Of a DNA stretch of 64,000 nt, positions 25,159-34,073 are shown piece by piece. Location of the stretch: assembly GCF_014649655.1 (NCBI RefSeq), contig NZ_BMTL01000022.1, positions 119,866 through 183,865 of the forward strand, given 5' to 3'. The notes under the pieces are model-generated. The model saw only the letters and a program-made list of their open reading frames with translations, was not told the DNA's origin and made no database searches. Position 1 is the first letter of the stretch. Each line of letters opens with the position of its first letter. A program made the position numbers and the translations under genes. The DNA is from Streptomyces humidus (GTDB lineage Bacteria > Actinomycetota > Actinomycetes > Streptomycetales > Streptomycetaceae).

Positions 25159-26415
25159 TCAGTCGGCGAGCCGGGACAGCGCCGCCGACACGAGTGTGCG
25201 CACGCCCGGCGCCAGCACCGAGAGGTCCGGCGCGAACAACGGGCTGTGGTTGCCCGGCACCGCGGCCACCTTCTCCTTCAGTTCCTCTCCCCGCGCCGTC
25301 TCCCAGACCGTCTCCGGGGTCGAGGTGACGTACCAGTAGTCGTACGGCACGCCCTGCGGGGCGAGGAGGGAGAAGTCCTCGCTGCCCACCGCCTGCCCGA
25401 AGTCGAACACCGTTCCCGGCCCGAAGAGTTCACGGTGCACGGCGGCGATCTCACCGTCCAGGGAAGGGTCGTTGACGGTGTTCGGGCAGCCGGCCACCAC
25501 GGTCACGTCCGGGGGGAGCGGGCAGCCGGCGGCGGCGCACTCCGCCTCCACCACCCGCCGGATCGCGGCGAGGACGCGCTCGCGCACCCGGACGTCCTGG
25601 GTGCGCACGTTCAGCCCGAGCCGCGCCTCGGCGGGGATGATGTTGGACGTGGTGCCGGCGTGGAACCGGCCCACCGTGAGCACCACGGCCTCGTTCGCCG
25701 CGACCTCGCGCGAGACGACGGTCTGCAGCCGGGTCACGACGTACGCGGCCGTCACGACCGGGTCGACGGTCGACTCGGGCCGCGAGCCGTGCCCGCCCAC
25801 GCCGTGCACGACCACGTCGACGTCGTCCGAGGCGGTCAGGGTCAGGCCGGGGGTGTGGGGATAGAAACCGGCGAGGCCCGGCGCCACGTGCTGGCCGAAC
25901 AGGACGTCGGGACGGGGAAACCGCTCGTGGATTCCGTCCGCGACCATGGCCGCCGCGCCGCCCCCCGCCTCCTCCGCGGGCTGGCCGACCACGACGAGCG
26001 TCCCGGACCACGTCTCGCGGGCGGCGGCGAGCGCCTCGGCGGCGGCCGCCAGCCAGGTCACGTGCAGATCGTGGCCGCAGGCGTGCATCACCCCGTCGAC
26101 CTCCGAGGCGTAGGGCAGTCCGGTCGCCTCGGGCACCGGCAGCGCGTCCATGTCGCCGCGCAGCCACACCACCGGCCCCTCGCCGTTCACCAGGACCCCG
26201 ACCACGCCGGTCCGCGCCACGCCGTCGGTCACCTCGTACCCGGCCGCACGCAGCCGCCCGGCGAGCTTCGCGGCGGTGCGGTGCTCCCGGAAGGAGAGCT
26301 CCGGCCAGCGGTGCAGATCCTGGTAGAAGTCCGCCAGGCGACCGGGCGGTCCACCGGCATCGAGCCCCGAGGTGATCTCCCGGGTCAGCCGGGCGACGAC
26401 GGCCGCTTCGCGCAT
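25159..26415 (-). CDS. M20-family amidohydrolase/peptidase
   Basis: 418 residues of the aminoacylase / hippurate hydrolase type (M20D). Metal ligands are visible in VMHACGHDLHVTW, PAEEAGGGAAAMV (Glu-Glu) and FGQHVAPG, and the C-terminal QAVGSEDFSLLA. Cleaves N-acyl amino acids or similar amides in the cytosol. The insert between (DDVDVVVHGVGGHGS..) is the dimerisation domain with its conserved GGHGS. Stands alone between convergent DUF3140 and a same-strand HAD gene 135 bp upstream. Confidence 0.9.
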   Translation of the reverse strand: MREAAVVARLTREITSGLDAGGPPGRLADFYQDLHRWPELSFREHRTAAKLAGRLRAAGYEVTDGVARTGVVGVLVNGEGPVVWLRGDMDALPVPEATGLPYASEVDGVMHACGHDLHVTWLAAAAEALAAARETWSGTLVVVGQPAEEAGGGAAAMVADGIHERFPRPDVLFGQHVAPGLAGFYPHTPGLTLTASDDVDVVVHGVGGHGSRPESTVDPVVTAAYVVTRLQTVVSREVAANEAVVLTVGRFHAGTTSNIIPAEARLGLNVRTQDVRVRERVLAAIRRVVEAECAAAGCPLPPDVTVVAGCPNTVNDPSLDGEIAAVHRELFGPGTVFDFGQAVGSEDFSLLAPQGVPYDYWYVTSTPETVWETARGEELKEKVAAVPGNHSPLFAPDLSVLAPGVRTLVSAALSRLAD

Positions 26416-26550
26416 GGCGCTCCCTCTCCCGCACCGGCCGGGGCCGCGTTCCGCTTCCCCGGTCCTCCACTGCCCGAAGCCTAGGCCCGACGGCCGGGAG
26501 CGGGGCGGGGTCTCTCGGCCGTTCGGCCGGGACAGGGGGTGCGAGCAGGG

Positions 26551-27420
26551 TCAGATCCCGGCCACCGGCAGGCCCAGCAGGCGCACGACGGTGCGCAGCA
26601 CGCCGTTGTCGTTGTTGGACGGGGCCAGGTGACGGGCCCGGCGGACGACCTCCGGGTGGGCGCCCGTCATCGCGAAGGACCACTCGGCGGCGTCCAGCAT
26701 CTCCAGGTCGTTGAGGTAGTCGCCGAAGACCATGGTCTGCGCGGGGGTGATGCCCAGCTCCCGCTGGAGCCGGCGCAGGGCCGCGCCCTTGTGGGCGGTG
26801 CGGTTCATGACGTCGACCCAGTGCTCGCCGGAGACCACGACCTGGTGGGTGTCCGCGAAGGGCGCGAGCGCCGGGGCGGTGCCCTCCTCGGCGGAGCCGA
26901 AGTCGAACAGGGCGACCTTGACGATCTCGTCGTCGACGGCTGCGGCGTCCTCGACGACCCGGTGACGGACGTAGTACCTGGCGACCTCGGCCAGGAAGGG
27001 CTCGTCGGACCGTTCGACGTACGCCGACCGCTTGCCGCAGACGACGACGCCCATGTCGACGCCGTCGGCCGTGAGCCGCCGCGCCGTCGCCACCACCCGC
27101 GCGACCACGTCCGGGTCCAGCGGGTCGGAGCTCAGCTCCTCGCCGTCGCGCACCACGTAGGCGCCGTTCTCGGCGATGAACACCATGCCGTCGGCGACGT
27201 CGGCGAACTCCCGGGCGAGGGACGCGTACTGGCGTCCGCTCGCCGGGCTGAACAGCACCCCGCGCTCGCGCAGCCGCTCCAGCACCTCCCACAGCCCAGC
27301 CGGGACGCGCTTGTCGTCGTCGAGCAGGGTGCCGTCCATGTCGGTGACGACCAGGCGTATGTCGACGGCGTCGGCCGACGGCTCGGGGGCGGTCGGACCG
27401 GGGACGTGGGTGTAGGGCAT
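26551..27420 (-). CDS. Cof-type HAD-superfamily phosphatase
   Basis: 289 residues. Motif I VTDMDGTLLDDDKR (Asp nucleophile and Asp+2) at about 27-40, motif III lysine region AHKGAALRRL, and motif IV MVFGDYLNDLEML (Gly-Asp-x3-Asp). Type IIB cap as in Cof/YidA sugar-phosphate phosphatases. Substrate unknown. The ATG at 27420 has AGGAAG 7 bases upstream. Divergent from the methyltransferase at 27543. Confidence 0.9.
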   Translation of the reverse strand: MPYTHVPGPTAPEPSADAVDIRLVVTDMDGTLLDDDKRVPAGLWEVLERLRERGVLFSPASGRQYASLAREFADVADGMVFIAENGAYVVRDGEELSSDPLDPDVVARVVATARRLTADGVDMGVVVCGKRSAYVERSDEPFLAEVARYYVRHRVVEDAAAVDDEIVKVALFDFGSAEEGTAPALAPFADTHQVVVSGEHWVDVMNRTAHKGAALRRLQRELGITPAQTMVFGDYLNDLEMLDAAEWSFAMTGAHPEVVRRARHLAPSNNDNGVLRTVVRLLGLPVAGI

Positions 27421-27542
27421 GTCGTGCTTCCTGTACGGGATCAGCGGTTTTTCACCCTACCGGGGACAGCGGTGATCATCCGGCGGCACAATGACGGCCA
27501 GGGGCCCGCGACACGGGCCGGGACGTGGGAAGGGGCGGTCAC

Positions 27543-28334
27543 GTGAGCGGGCCGGCACGGCTGGACACCAGCGTGGCGCACAACGCGCGGGTGTGGAACT
27601 ACTGGATCGGCGGCAAGGACAACTACGAGGTCGACCGCGGTGTCGGCGAGCACGTCGCCGGGATGTTCCCGCTCATCCGGGAGGTCGCCCGCGCGGACCG
27701 CTGGTTCCTGGGGCAGGCGGTCCGCCACCTCGCCGGGGAGCGCGGGGTGCGGCAGTTCCTCGACATCGGCACCGGGCTGCCGACGGCCGACAACACCCAC
27801 GAGATCGCGCAGCGTGTCGCACCCGACGCCCGGGTCGTCTACGTCGACAACGACCCCATCGTCCTGGCGCACGCACGCACCCTGCTGACCGGCACCGCCG
27901 AGGGCGTCACCGACTACATCGACGCCGATGTGCACGATCCGGCCGCGATCCTCGAACGGGCTTCGGGCACCCTGGACTTCACCCGCCCGGTCGCGGTGAT
28001 GATGCTGGGCATCCTGAACTTCGTCCTGGACGTGGAGGCGGCGCGGGACATCGTCCGCCGGGTCATGGCCGACGTCCCCTCCGGGAGCTTCCTGGTCCTC
28101 ACGCACCCCACCCACGACAGCGAGGTGGGCGGCGAGGGCCAGATCCCGGCGATGAAGTTCTGGAACGAGAACGCCAAGCCCCCGATCACCGCCCGCAGCG
28201 GCGCGGAGATCGCCGCGTTCTTCGACGGCCTGGAGCTGCTGGAACCGGGCCTGGTGTCGTGCTCGCGCTGGCGCGGGGAGGCCGACTTGCTCGCGGTGGT
28301 GCCGCAGTACGGAGCGGTGGCCGTGAAACCCTGA
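27543..28334 (+). CDS. DUF574-type SAM-dependent methyltransferase
   Basis: 263 residues of the Methyltransf_19 (DUF574) family that is widespread in actinomycetes. Opening motif VAHNARVWNYWIGGKDNYEVDR is the family signature; SAM motif QFLDIGTGLPTADNTHEIAQ; VVYVDNDPIVLAHART; and VMMLGILNFV. Target unknown. GTG 27543 taken as start because GAAGGGG lies 7 bases before it; an upstream GTG at 27525 would add six residues. Heads a same-strand run with the GlnA-like and amidohydrolase genes. Confidence 0.85.
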   Translation: MSGPARLDTSVAHNARVWNYWIGGKDNYEVDRGVGEHVAGMFPLIREVARADRWFLGQAVRHLAGERGVRQFLDIGTGLPTADNTHEIAQRVAPDARVVYVDNDPIVLAHARTLLTGTAEGVTDYIDADVHDPAAILERASGTLDFTRPVAVMMLGILNFVLDVEAARDIVRRVMADVPSGSFLVLTHPTHDSEVGGEGQIPAMKFWNENAKPPITARSGAEIAAFFDGLELLEPGLVSCSRWRGEADLLAVVPQYGAVAVKP

Positions 28335-28412
28335 CGTACGTCCGGTACGCGCTCCCGCCCGCCCGGCCCGCCGGGTGCGCGGGGCACCTCGTCGCACCGC
28401 TGTGGAGGACGT

Positions 28413-29816
28413 ATGACCACTCTTGCCGATCCCGTCCCGGGCGGACGTCCCGGAGACGTCGAGCGGGCGGACGCGCTGTCCGGGGAGCTGACCGGGAGAG
28501 GCGTGCACGGAGTCGTCCTGGCCTACGTCGACACCGCGGGCATCGGCAGAGTGAAGACGGTCCCCACGACCGCCCTGGCCTCGGCGACGGCCTGGGGCGT
28601 CGGCATGTCGCCGGTGTTCGACACGTTCCTCGCGAACGACGCCGCCGTCGCCACGGACGTGCTGGGCTCCCCGGACGGCGACCTGCGCCTCTACCCCGAC
28701 CTGGAACGGCTGGTGGTGCTGGCCGGGCAGCCGGGCTGGGCCTGGGCGCCGGTCGACCGCGTCACGCAGGAGGGCGGACGCCACCCCGGGTGCTCCCGCA
28801 CCTTCCTGCGGCACGTCGTCGCGGACGCGGCCCGCGAGCACGGTCTGCGCTTCAAGGCGGCTTTCGAGATCGAGTGGGCGGTCGGCCTGGACTCCGCGCC
28901 CGACGGGGAGTTCGTCCCGGCGGCCACGGGCCCGGCGTACGGCGCGATCCGGCAGGTCGAGCTGAGTGAGTACACCGCCGAAGTGCTGGCCGCGTGCGCG
29001 GCGCAGGGCGTAGACGTCGACCAGATCCATCCCGAGTACGCGCCCGGCCAGTTCGAGATCTCGGTAGGGGCCCTCGACCCGGTGGCGGCGGCCGACCGCA
29101 GTGTGCTCGTCCGCCAGACGATCCGCGCGGTGGCCCGGCGGCACGGCCTGCGGGTCTCCTTCTCCCCCGCGGTCCTCGCGCAGGGTGTCGGCAACGGCGG
29201 ACACGTCCATCTGTCCGCCTGGCGCGAGGGCGTGAACCTGCACACGGGCGGCGAACGGCGGCACGGGATGACCGCCGAAGCGGAGGCCTTCGCGGCGGGC
29301 GTCCTGGCCCGGCTGCCGGCGCTCACCGCGGTGACCGCGCCCAGCCCGGCCAGCTATCTGCGCCTCAAGCCCTCCCAGTGGGCGGGGGTGTTCACCGCCT
29401 GGGGCCTGGAGACCCGTGAGTGCGCGCTGCGCCTGGTGCGGGGCACCGCCGGACGGCGCGCGAAGCAGGCGAACCTCGAGGTCAAGCCGGTCGATCTGGC
29501 CGCCAACCCCTACCTCGCGCTCGGCAGCCTGATCGCCGCGGGCCTGGCCGGGCTGACCTCGGGCGCCGTCCTGCCCGAGGAGACGCGAGGGGATCCGGTG
29601 CGGCTGGACGCCGAGGAGGCCGCCGCCCGGGGCGTGCGGCGGCTGCCGGCTTCGCTCGCCGAGGCCGTCGCCGCCTTCCGCGGGGACGAGGTGCTGCGGG
29701 CCGCGCTCGGCCCGGTCCTCGCCGACGCGGTGACCGCCGTGCGCCAGGGCGAGATCGACGCCGTCGACGGCCTCGACGACGAGCGGGTGGCGGCGGCCTA
29801 CCGCTGGAAGTACTGA
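28413..29816 (+). CDS. glutamine synthetase-like protein (GlnA3-type gamma-glutamyl ligase)
   Basis: 467 residues. The glutamine synthetase catalytic barrel is clear: FKAAFEIEW (Glu metal ligand), HPEYAPGQFEIS, GNGGHVHLS (His), YLRLKPSQWAGV and VKPVDLAANPYLALGSLIAAG. No adenylylation-site tyrosine motif of true GlnA is seen, and the N-terminal domain is divergent. Sequence type, length and neighbours fit the Streptomyces GlnA3 group reported as gamma-glutamylpolyamine synthetase, but this is from memory of the family. Followed one base after its stop by an amidohydrolase gene, the same pair that is fused in fungal FluG. Confidence 0.75.
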   Translation: MTTLADPVPGGRPGDVERADALSGELTGRGVHGVVLAYVDTAGIGRVKTVPTTALASATAWGVGMSPVFDTFLANDAAVATDVLGSPDGDLRLYPDLERLVVLAGQPGWAWAPVDRVTQEGGRHPGCSRTFLRHVVADAAREHGLRFKAAFEIEWAVGLDSAPDGEFVPAATGPAYGAIRQVELSEYTAEVLAACAAQGVDVDQIHPEYAPGQFEISVGALDPVAAADRSVLVRQTIRAVARRHGLRVSFSPAVLAQGVGNGGHVHLSAWREGVNLHTGGERRHGMTAEAEAFAAGVLARLPALTAVTAPSPASYLRLKPSQWAGVFTAWGLETRECALRLVRGTAGRRAKQANLEVKPVDLAANPYLALGSLIAAGLAGLTSGAVLPEETRGDPVRLDAEEAAARGVRRLPASLAEAVAAFRGDEVLRAALGPVLADAVTAVRQGEIDAVDGLDDERVAAAYRWKY

Positions 29817-29817
29817 C

Positions 29818-30954
29818 ATGCCCCGCGGAGCGGTCCACGAGGCGCTGGCCGGGCTGGAGCTCGTGGACCACCACTGCCACGGCGTCGTCGTCGACCCCCT
29901 GGACCGGCCCGGGTTCGAGGCCCTGCTCACCGAGGGCGACCGCTGGCCCGGCATGTCGACCTTCGACACCCCGGTGGGCGTGGCCGTGCGCCGGCACTGC
30001 GCGCCGCTGCTCGACCTGGAGCGGCACGCCCCCGCCGACGTCTATCTCGCACGACGCGCCGAGCTGGGGCCCCGCGAGGTGAACCGGCGCTTCCTCACGG
30101 CCGCCCGCACCGGCGTGTTCTGCGTCGACACCGGGTTCGCGCAGCACCGCGTCACCACCGTGGCGGAGCTGGCCGCGGGCGGGGGCGCGGCGGTCGGCCA
30201 CGAGATCGTCCGGCTGGAGGCGGTCGCCGAGGCCGTCGCCGCCCGGGGCGTCGACGCGGACGGCTACGCCGACGCGTTCCGGGCGGCGGCGCTGGACGCG
30301 GTACGGCGGCCGGGGGTGGTCGCGGTGAAGTCGGTGGCCGCGTACCGCACGGGCTTCGAGCTCGACCCGGCCAGGCCCGCGGAGGCGGAGGTCACCCGGG
30401 CCGCGCGGCGCTGGCTGGCCCGCGGCGGACGGCTGGACGAGCCGGTGCTGGTGCGGCACCTGCTGTGGACGGCCGTCGACCTGGGCCTGCCGCTCCAGCT
30501 GCACACCGGCTTCGGCGACCACGACATCCGCCTGCACCGGGTGGACCCCACGCATCTCACGGACTGGCTGCACCTCACCGCGGGCACGATCCCGGTGCTG
30601 TTCCTGCACTGCTGGCCCTACCAGCGGCAGGCGGGTTTCCTGGCCGCGGTGTTCGAGCAGGTGTATCTGGACGTGGGGCTCACCCTGCACCACGTGGGTC
30701 CCGTGCGAGCGCGGGCGGTCCTGGAGGAGGCGCTGGAGATCACACCGTTCCGCAAACTGCTGTACAGCTCCGACGCCTACGGTCTGGCCGAGTTCTACGG
30801 CCTCGGCGCGCTGGCGTTCCGCAGGGGACTGGGCGAGCTGCTCCAGGACCGGGTGGACGCCGACGAGCTGAGCCTGCCCGACGCGCTGCGCCTGGCCCGC
30901 TGGGCCGCAGCCGACAACGCCCGCCGGGTCTACCGGCTTCCCGACGGACACTGA
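29818..30954 (+). CDS. amidohydrolase family protein (FluG N-domain-like)
   Basis: 378 residues. Amidohydrolase-2 TIM barrel: metal-binding LVDHHCHGVVVD near the N-terminus (His-x-His variant), LPLQLHTGFGDHDI (His), PVLFLHCWPYQRQAG and LLYSSDAYGLAEFY (Asp). Would hydrolyse an amide, plausibly the gamma-glutamyl product or a related metabolite of the preceding ligase. ATG lies one base after the GlnA-like stop, so the two are one operon. The gene end carries the -10 of the NUDIX gene. Confidence 0.85.
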   Translation: MPRGAVHEALAGLELVDHHCHGVVVDPLDRPGFEALLTEGDRWPGMSTFDTPVGVAVRRHCAPLLDLERHAPADVYLARRAELGPREVNRRFLTAARTGVFCVDTGFAQHRVTTVAELAAGGGAAVGHEIVRLEAVAEAVAARGVDADGYADAFRAAALDAVRRPGVVAVKSVAAYRTGFELDPARPAEAEVTRAARRWLARGGRLDEPVLVRHLLWTAVDLGLPLQLHTGFGDHDIRLHRVDPTHLTDWLHLTAGTIPVLFLHCWPYQRQAGFLAAVFEQVYLDVGLTLHHVGPVRARAVLEEALEITPFRKLLYSSDAYGLAEFYGLGALAFRRGLGELLQDRVDADELSLPDALRLARWAAADNARRVYRLPDGH

Positions 30955-30957
30955 AAG

Positions 30958-30963
30958 TATGAT
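30958..30963 (+). promoter_or_regulatory. -10 element TATGAT of the NUDIX gene
   Basis: TATGAT six bases before ATG 30970, no ribosome binding site in between, so the mRNA is probably leaderless. No good -35. Confidence 0.55.
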
Positions 30964-30969
30964 CAAGCA

Positions 30970-31509
30970 ATGTCTGACTTGACCGAAACCACTCCGGGTT
31001 GGCTGAGCGCCGACGAGCTCGAGATGGCGCGCGCCCGTATGCCGATCCTGTACGTCGAGGCCGTGCCCGTGCGCGTCGACGACAGCGGCGAAGTCACCAG
31101 CGTCGGCCTGCTGTTGCGGATGGGGCCGGACGGCAACGTCAGCCGGACCCTGGTCTCCGGCCGGGTCCTGCACCACGAGCGGGTCCGGGACGCCCTGTTG
31201 CGTCACCTGGAGAAGGACCTCGGCCCGGTGGCCCTGCCCCGCGTGCCGACCTCGCTCCAGCCGTTCACGGTGGCCGAGTACTTCCCCACGCAGGGCGTCA
31301 CGCCGTACCACGACCCCCGGCAGCACGCGGTGTCGCTGGCCTACATCGTGCCGGTGACCGGCGACTGCCGGCCCCGGCAGGACGCGCTGGACCTGGTGTG
31401 GTTCAGCCCGCAGGAGGCGGCGTCACTGACGGTGCAGAGCGAGATGCCCGGCGGCCACGGGTTCCTGCTGCGCCAGGCCCTGGCCCATGTGGGCCTCTCG
31501 GCCTCCTGA
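30970..31509 (+). CDS. DUF4916/NUDIX-fold protein
   Basis: 179 residues of the DUF4916 type (WLSADELEMARARMPILYVEAVPV start). The fold is NUDIX, but the Nudix box is degenerate: the region RVLHHERVRDALLRHLEKDL lacks the REx2EE catalytic acids, so phosphohydrolase activity is doubtful and a binding or regulatory role is possible. Follows the amidohydrolase by 15 bp with its own apparent leaderless promoter. Confidence 0.8.
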   Translation: MSDLTETTPGWLSADELEMARARMPILYVEAVPVRVDDSGEVTSVGLLLRMGPDGNVSRTLVSGRVLHHERVRDALLRHLEKDLGPVALPRVPTSLQPFTVAEYFPTQGVTPYHDPRQHAVSLAYIVPVTGDCRPRQDALDLVWFSPQEAASLTVQSEMPGGHGFLLRQALAHVGLSAS

Positions 31510-31564
31510 ACGGCATGGCTGGACCTCGTGGCTGAACGGCAGGCGGACGACGTGGCCGACCGGC

Positions 31565-32026
31565 ATGGCTGACCGGCCGACCGGCCGGGGGGCCGAACGC
31601 GTCGCGGTTCCGTCGCAGCGCGCGGCCGGCGGGCGGACGGCGATCGGCGCGGCCGCCCGCCGGCCCTGCACCGTGGTCGTGTGCCGGGGCTGCTGCTGCG
31701 GCGTCGCCCGCAAGCACCCCGGCTTCGACCACGCCTGGCAGCTGGAGCGGCTGCGCGCGGCGGCGTCGGACGGCGGCTTCGAGGTCCGTACGACGGACTG
31801 TCTCGGACCCTGCGACCGGGCGAACGTGGTGGTCGTGCAGCCCTCCGCCGACGGACGCCGGGCCGGCGGCCGGGCCACCTGGGTGGGCTTCGCCATGGAC
31901 GACGACTGCACCCAGGAGATCCTGGCCTGGGCGGCCGCCGGCGGTCCGGGCCTCGCGGCCCCGCCGGCCACGTTGGAACTGCAGTTCATCAGCCCGCCAC
32001 GAGGAGGCCGCGTCCGCCGCCGGTGA
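31565..32026 (+). CDS. [2Fe-2S] thioredoxin-like ferredoxin domain protein
   Basis: 153 residues. Cys40, Cys43-45 (VVCRGCCCG) and Cys79/Cys83 (DCLGPC) fit the two cysteine pairs of thioredoxin-fold [2Fe-2S] ferredoxins (the NuoE/FhuF-like arrangement C-x2-C ... C-x3-C), here with two extra adjacent cysteines. Electron transfer or iron handling in the cytosol is inferred. ATG 31565 gives a soluble N-terminus; the preceding 26 codons read as Trp/Arg-rich noise. Partner unknown. Confidence 0.65.
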   Translation: MADRPTGRGAERVAVPSQRAAGGRTAIGAAARRPCTVVVCRGCCCGVARKHPGFDHAWQLERLRAAASDGGFEVRTTDCLGPCDRANVVVVQPSADGRRAGGRATWVGFAMDDDCTQEILAWAAAGGPGLAAPPATLELQFISPPRGGRVRRR

Positions 32027-32122
32027 CGGCCCGCGCCTGCCCGGTCCCTCCCTGCCCCGCCCAACCGGCTTACCGAGCAAGGGAGTTCGGAGATTCCGAT
32101 CACGATGGCGTAGGTTGACCGG

Positions 32123-33766
32123 ATGGGGGCGACGACACAACCGCAGATCGAGGAACGCACGGCGCGCAAGGGCGGGGCGGCCCGTTCCTCCGCGCTGATG
32201 GCGCTGGGCACGGTCGCCTCGCGGGCGACCGGGCTGATCCGTCAGGTACTCCAGGCCGCCGCCCTGGGCACCGGCCTGCTGGCCACCACGTACAACACGG
32301 CCAACACGGTGCCGACCAGCATCTACATCCTGCTGATCGGCGGGGCCCTCAACGCCGTGCTGGTACCGCAGTTGGTGCGGGCCAGGGCCACGCACCCCGA
32401 CGGCGGCCGGGCGTACGAGCAGCGGCTCGTCACCCTCGTCGTGTCCGTCCTCGCCGTGGGGACCGCGCTGGCCGTGTGGGCGGCCCCGCTGATCATCTCG
32501 CTGTACATCCGCGACACCCCGCAGACCCACGAGGCGTACCGGCTCACCGTGGTCTTCGCCCGCTTCCTCCTCCCGCAGATCTTCTTCTACGGCCTGTTCA
32601 ACATCTACGGCCAGGTCCTCAACGCCCGTGAGCGGTTCGGCGCGATGATGTGGACCCCCGTCCTCAACAACGTCGTCCTGCTGGGCATGTTCGGCGCCTA
32701 TCTCGCTCTGATGACCGTGCCGGAGCGGGTGGAGGACATCACCGCCGCCCAGGTCAGGCTGCTGGGCGTCGGCACGACGGCCGGGATCGCGGTGCAGGCC
32801 CTCGCGCTGGTCCCGTTCGCGCGGGCCGCCGGTTTCCGGCTCCGGCCGCGGTTCGACTGGCGCGGCTCCGGCCTGGGTTCGGGCGTCCACGCCGCCAAGT
32901 GGACCCTGCTGCTGGTGCTGACGAACCTCGTATCGCTGACGGTGGTCACCAACTACGCCAACGCGGTCGACCAGAAGCTGCCGGACGCCGGAGCGGGCTA
33001 CACGGCGTACACGTACGCGCAGACCATCTGGATGCTGCCGCAGTCGGTGGTCACCGTCTCCCTGGTGACGGCGCTGCTGCCGCGGATGAGCCGTGCCGTG
33101 GCGCAGGGACGGATCGCGGACGTGCGGGCGGACCTGTCGCGCGGGCTGCGGGTGAGCGGCGTCGTCATCGTCCCGGCCGCGTTCCTCTTCCTGGCACTCG
33201 GCCCTCGCATCTCCGCCCTGCTCTTCGCGCACGGTGCGGCCGACGCGGCGTCGGCACAGCCGCTCGGGCACATGCTCCAGGTCTTCGGACTCGGACTGAT
33301 CCCGTTCTCCGCGCAGTACCTCCTGCTGCGCGGCTTCTACGCGTTCGAGGACACCCGCACCCCGTTCTTCCTGGCGGTCTGGATCGCGACGGTGAACATC
33401 ACCCTGGCCACCGCCTGCCACCTGCTGCTGCCCGACCGCTGGTCGGTGACCGGCATGGCCGGGGCCTACACCGTGTCCTGTCTGGCGGGCCTCGCCCTCA
33501 CCGCCCGGGTGCTGCGCGGAAGGACCGGGGGCCGGCTGGACGACGGCGCGCTGCGCCGCACCTACACCAAGCTGCTGGCGGCGGCGGGCCTGGCCGCCGC
33601 CGCGGGGTGGGCGGCCGACCGGGCCTGCGCGGCCCGGCTCGGCGACGGAACCCTTCCGAACGCCGCCGCCCTCGTCGCCGGCGTCCTCGCCCTCTGCCTG
33701 GTCTACGTCGCCGTGGCACGGCTGACCAAGGTGGAAGAGCTGCGCGAGCTGCGCAGGCTGCGCTGA
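32123..33766 (+). CDS. MurJ/MviN-type lipid II flippase
   Basis: 547 residues with about fourteen transmembrane helices and the MOP-superfamily MviN signature (LMALGTVASRATGLIRQVLQ; LPQIFFYGLFNIYGQVLNAR; ERFGAMMWTPVLNNVV). MurJ moves lipid II across the membrane for peptidoglycan synthesis. No C-terminal kinase-like or extracellular domain as in the essential mycobacterial MviN, so this could be a paralogue. TAGGTT lies six bases before the ATG (leaderless pattern). Its downstream side meets decayed DNA. Confidence 0.88.
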   Translation: MGATTQPQIEERTARKGGAARSSALMALGTVASRATGLIRQVLQAAALGTGLLATTYNTANTVPTSIYILLIGGALNAVLVPQLVRARATHPDGGRAYEQRLVTLVVSVLAVGTALAVWAAPLIISLYIRDTPQTHEAYRLTVVFARFLLPQIFFYGLFNIYGQVLNARERFGAMMWTPVLNNVVLLGMFGAYLALMTVPERVEDITAAQVRLLGVGTTAGIAVQALALVPFARAAGFRLRPRFDWRGSGLGSGVHAAKWTLLLVLTNLVSLTVVTNYANAVDQKLPDAGAGYTAYTYAQTIWMLPQSVVTVSLVTALLPRMSRAVAQGRIADVRADLSRGLRVSGVVIVPAAFLFLALGPRISALLFAHGAADAASAQPLGHMLQVFGLGLIPFSAQYLLLRGFYAFEDTRTPFFLAVWIATVNITLATACHLLLPDRWSVTGMAGAYTVSCLAGLALTARVLRGRTGGRLDDGALRRTYTKLLAAAGLAAAAGWAADRACAARLGDGTLPNAAALVAGVLALCLVYVAVARLTKVEELRELRRLR

Positions 33767-33839
33767 TCGACCGGGCCGTGCCCGCCGGTCGGCGCGGCGA
33801 CGGGCAACGGGCCGAGCGCCCTCGCTGTCCCGCGCCGGA

Positions 33840-34073
33840 TCCTGGGCCGCCGGAGGTCGGGATGAGCCGGGTGGCACGGTCCGCCTGAGACACCCGGCAC
33901 AGTCCGGCACAGGAGACCACGAGGGCGTCGAGCGGCTTGTCGCCTTCGCCGGCATCGAGGCGGGTGAGTCTGAGTCCGGGGATCAGGTTGCCGCGTACCG
34001 GCTGGATGGCGAGGTGGGGGTAGCGGGTGGGGAGTTGGGCGATGCGGCGCGGTGCGCTGGTGCCGGGCGTCGG
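33840..34073 (-). pseudogene. hydroxymethylbilane synthase (hemC) fragment
   Basis: About 75 codons read PGTSAPRRIAQLPTRYPHLA, PVRGNLIPGLRLTRLD, AGEGDKPLDALVVSCAGL and DRATRLIP, which is the central part (about residues 125-195) of porphobilinogen deaminase: GTSxxRR, xxRGNxxxRLxxLDxGExDAxxLAxAGLxRL. No start is available, a stop codon (that of the DUF6529 gene, same frame) precedes it, and the cofactor-cysteine part is absent. A broken second hemC copy, left in the scar region beside tRNA-Pro. Confidence 0.7.
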
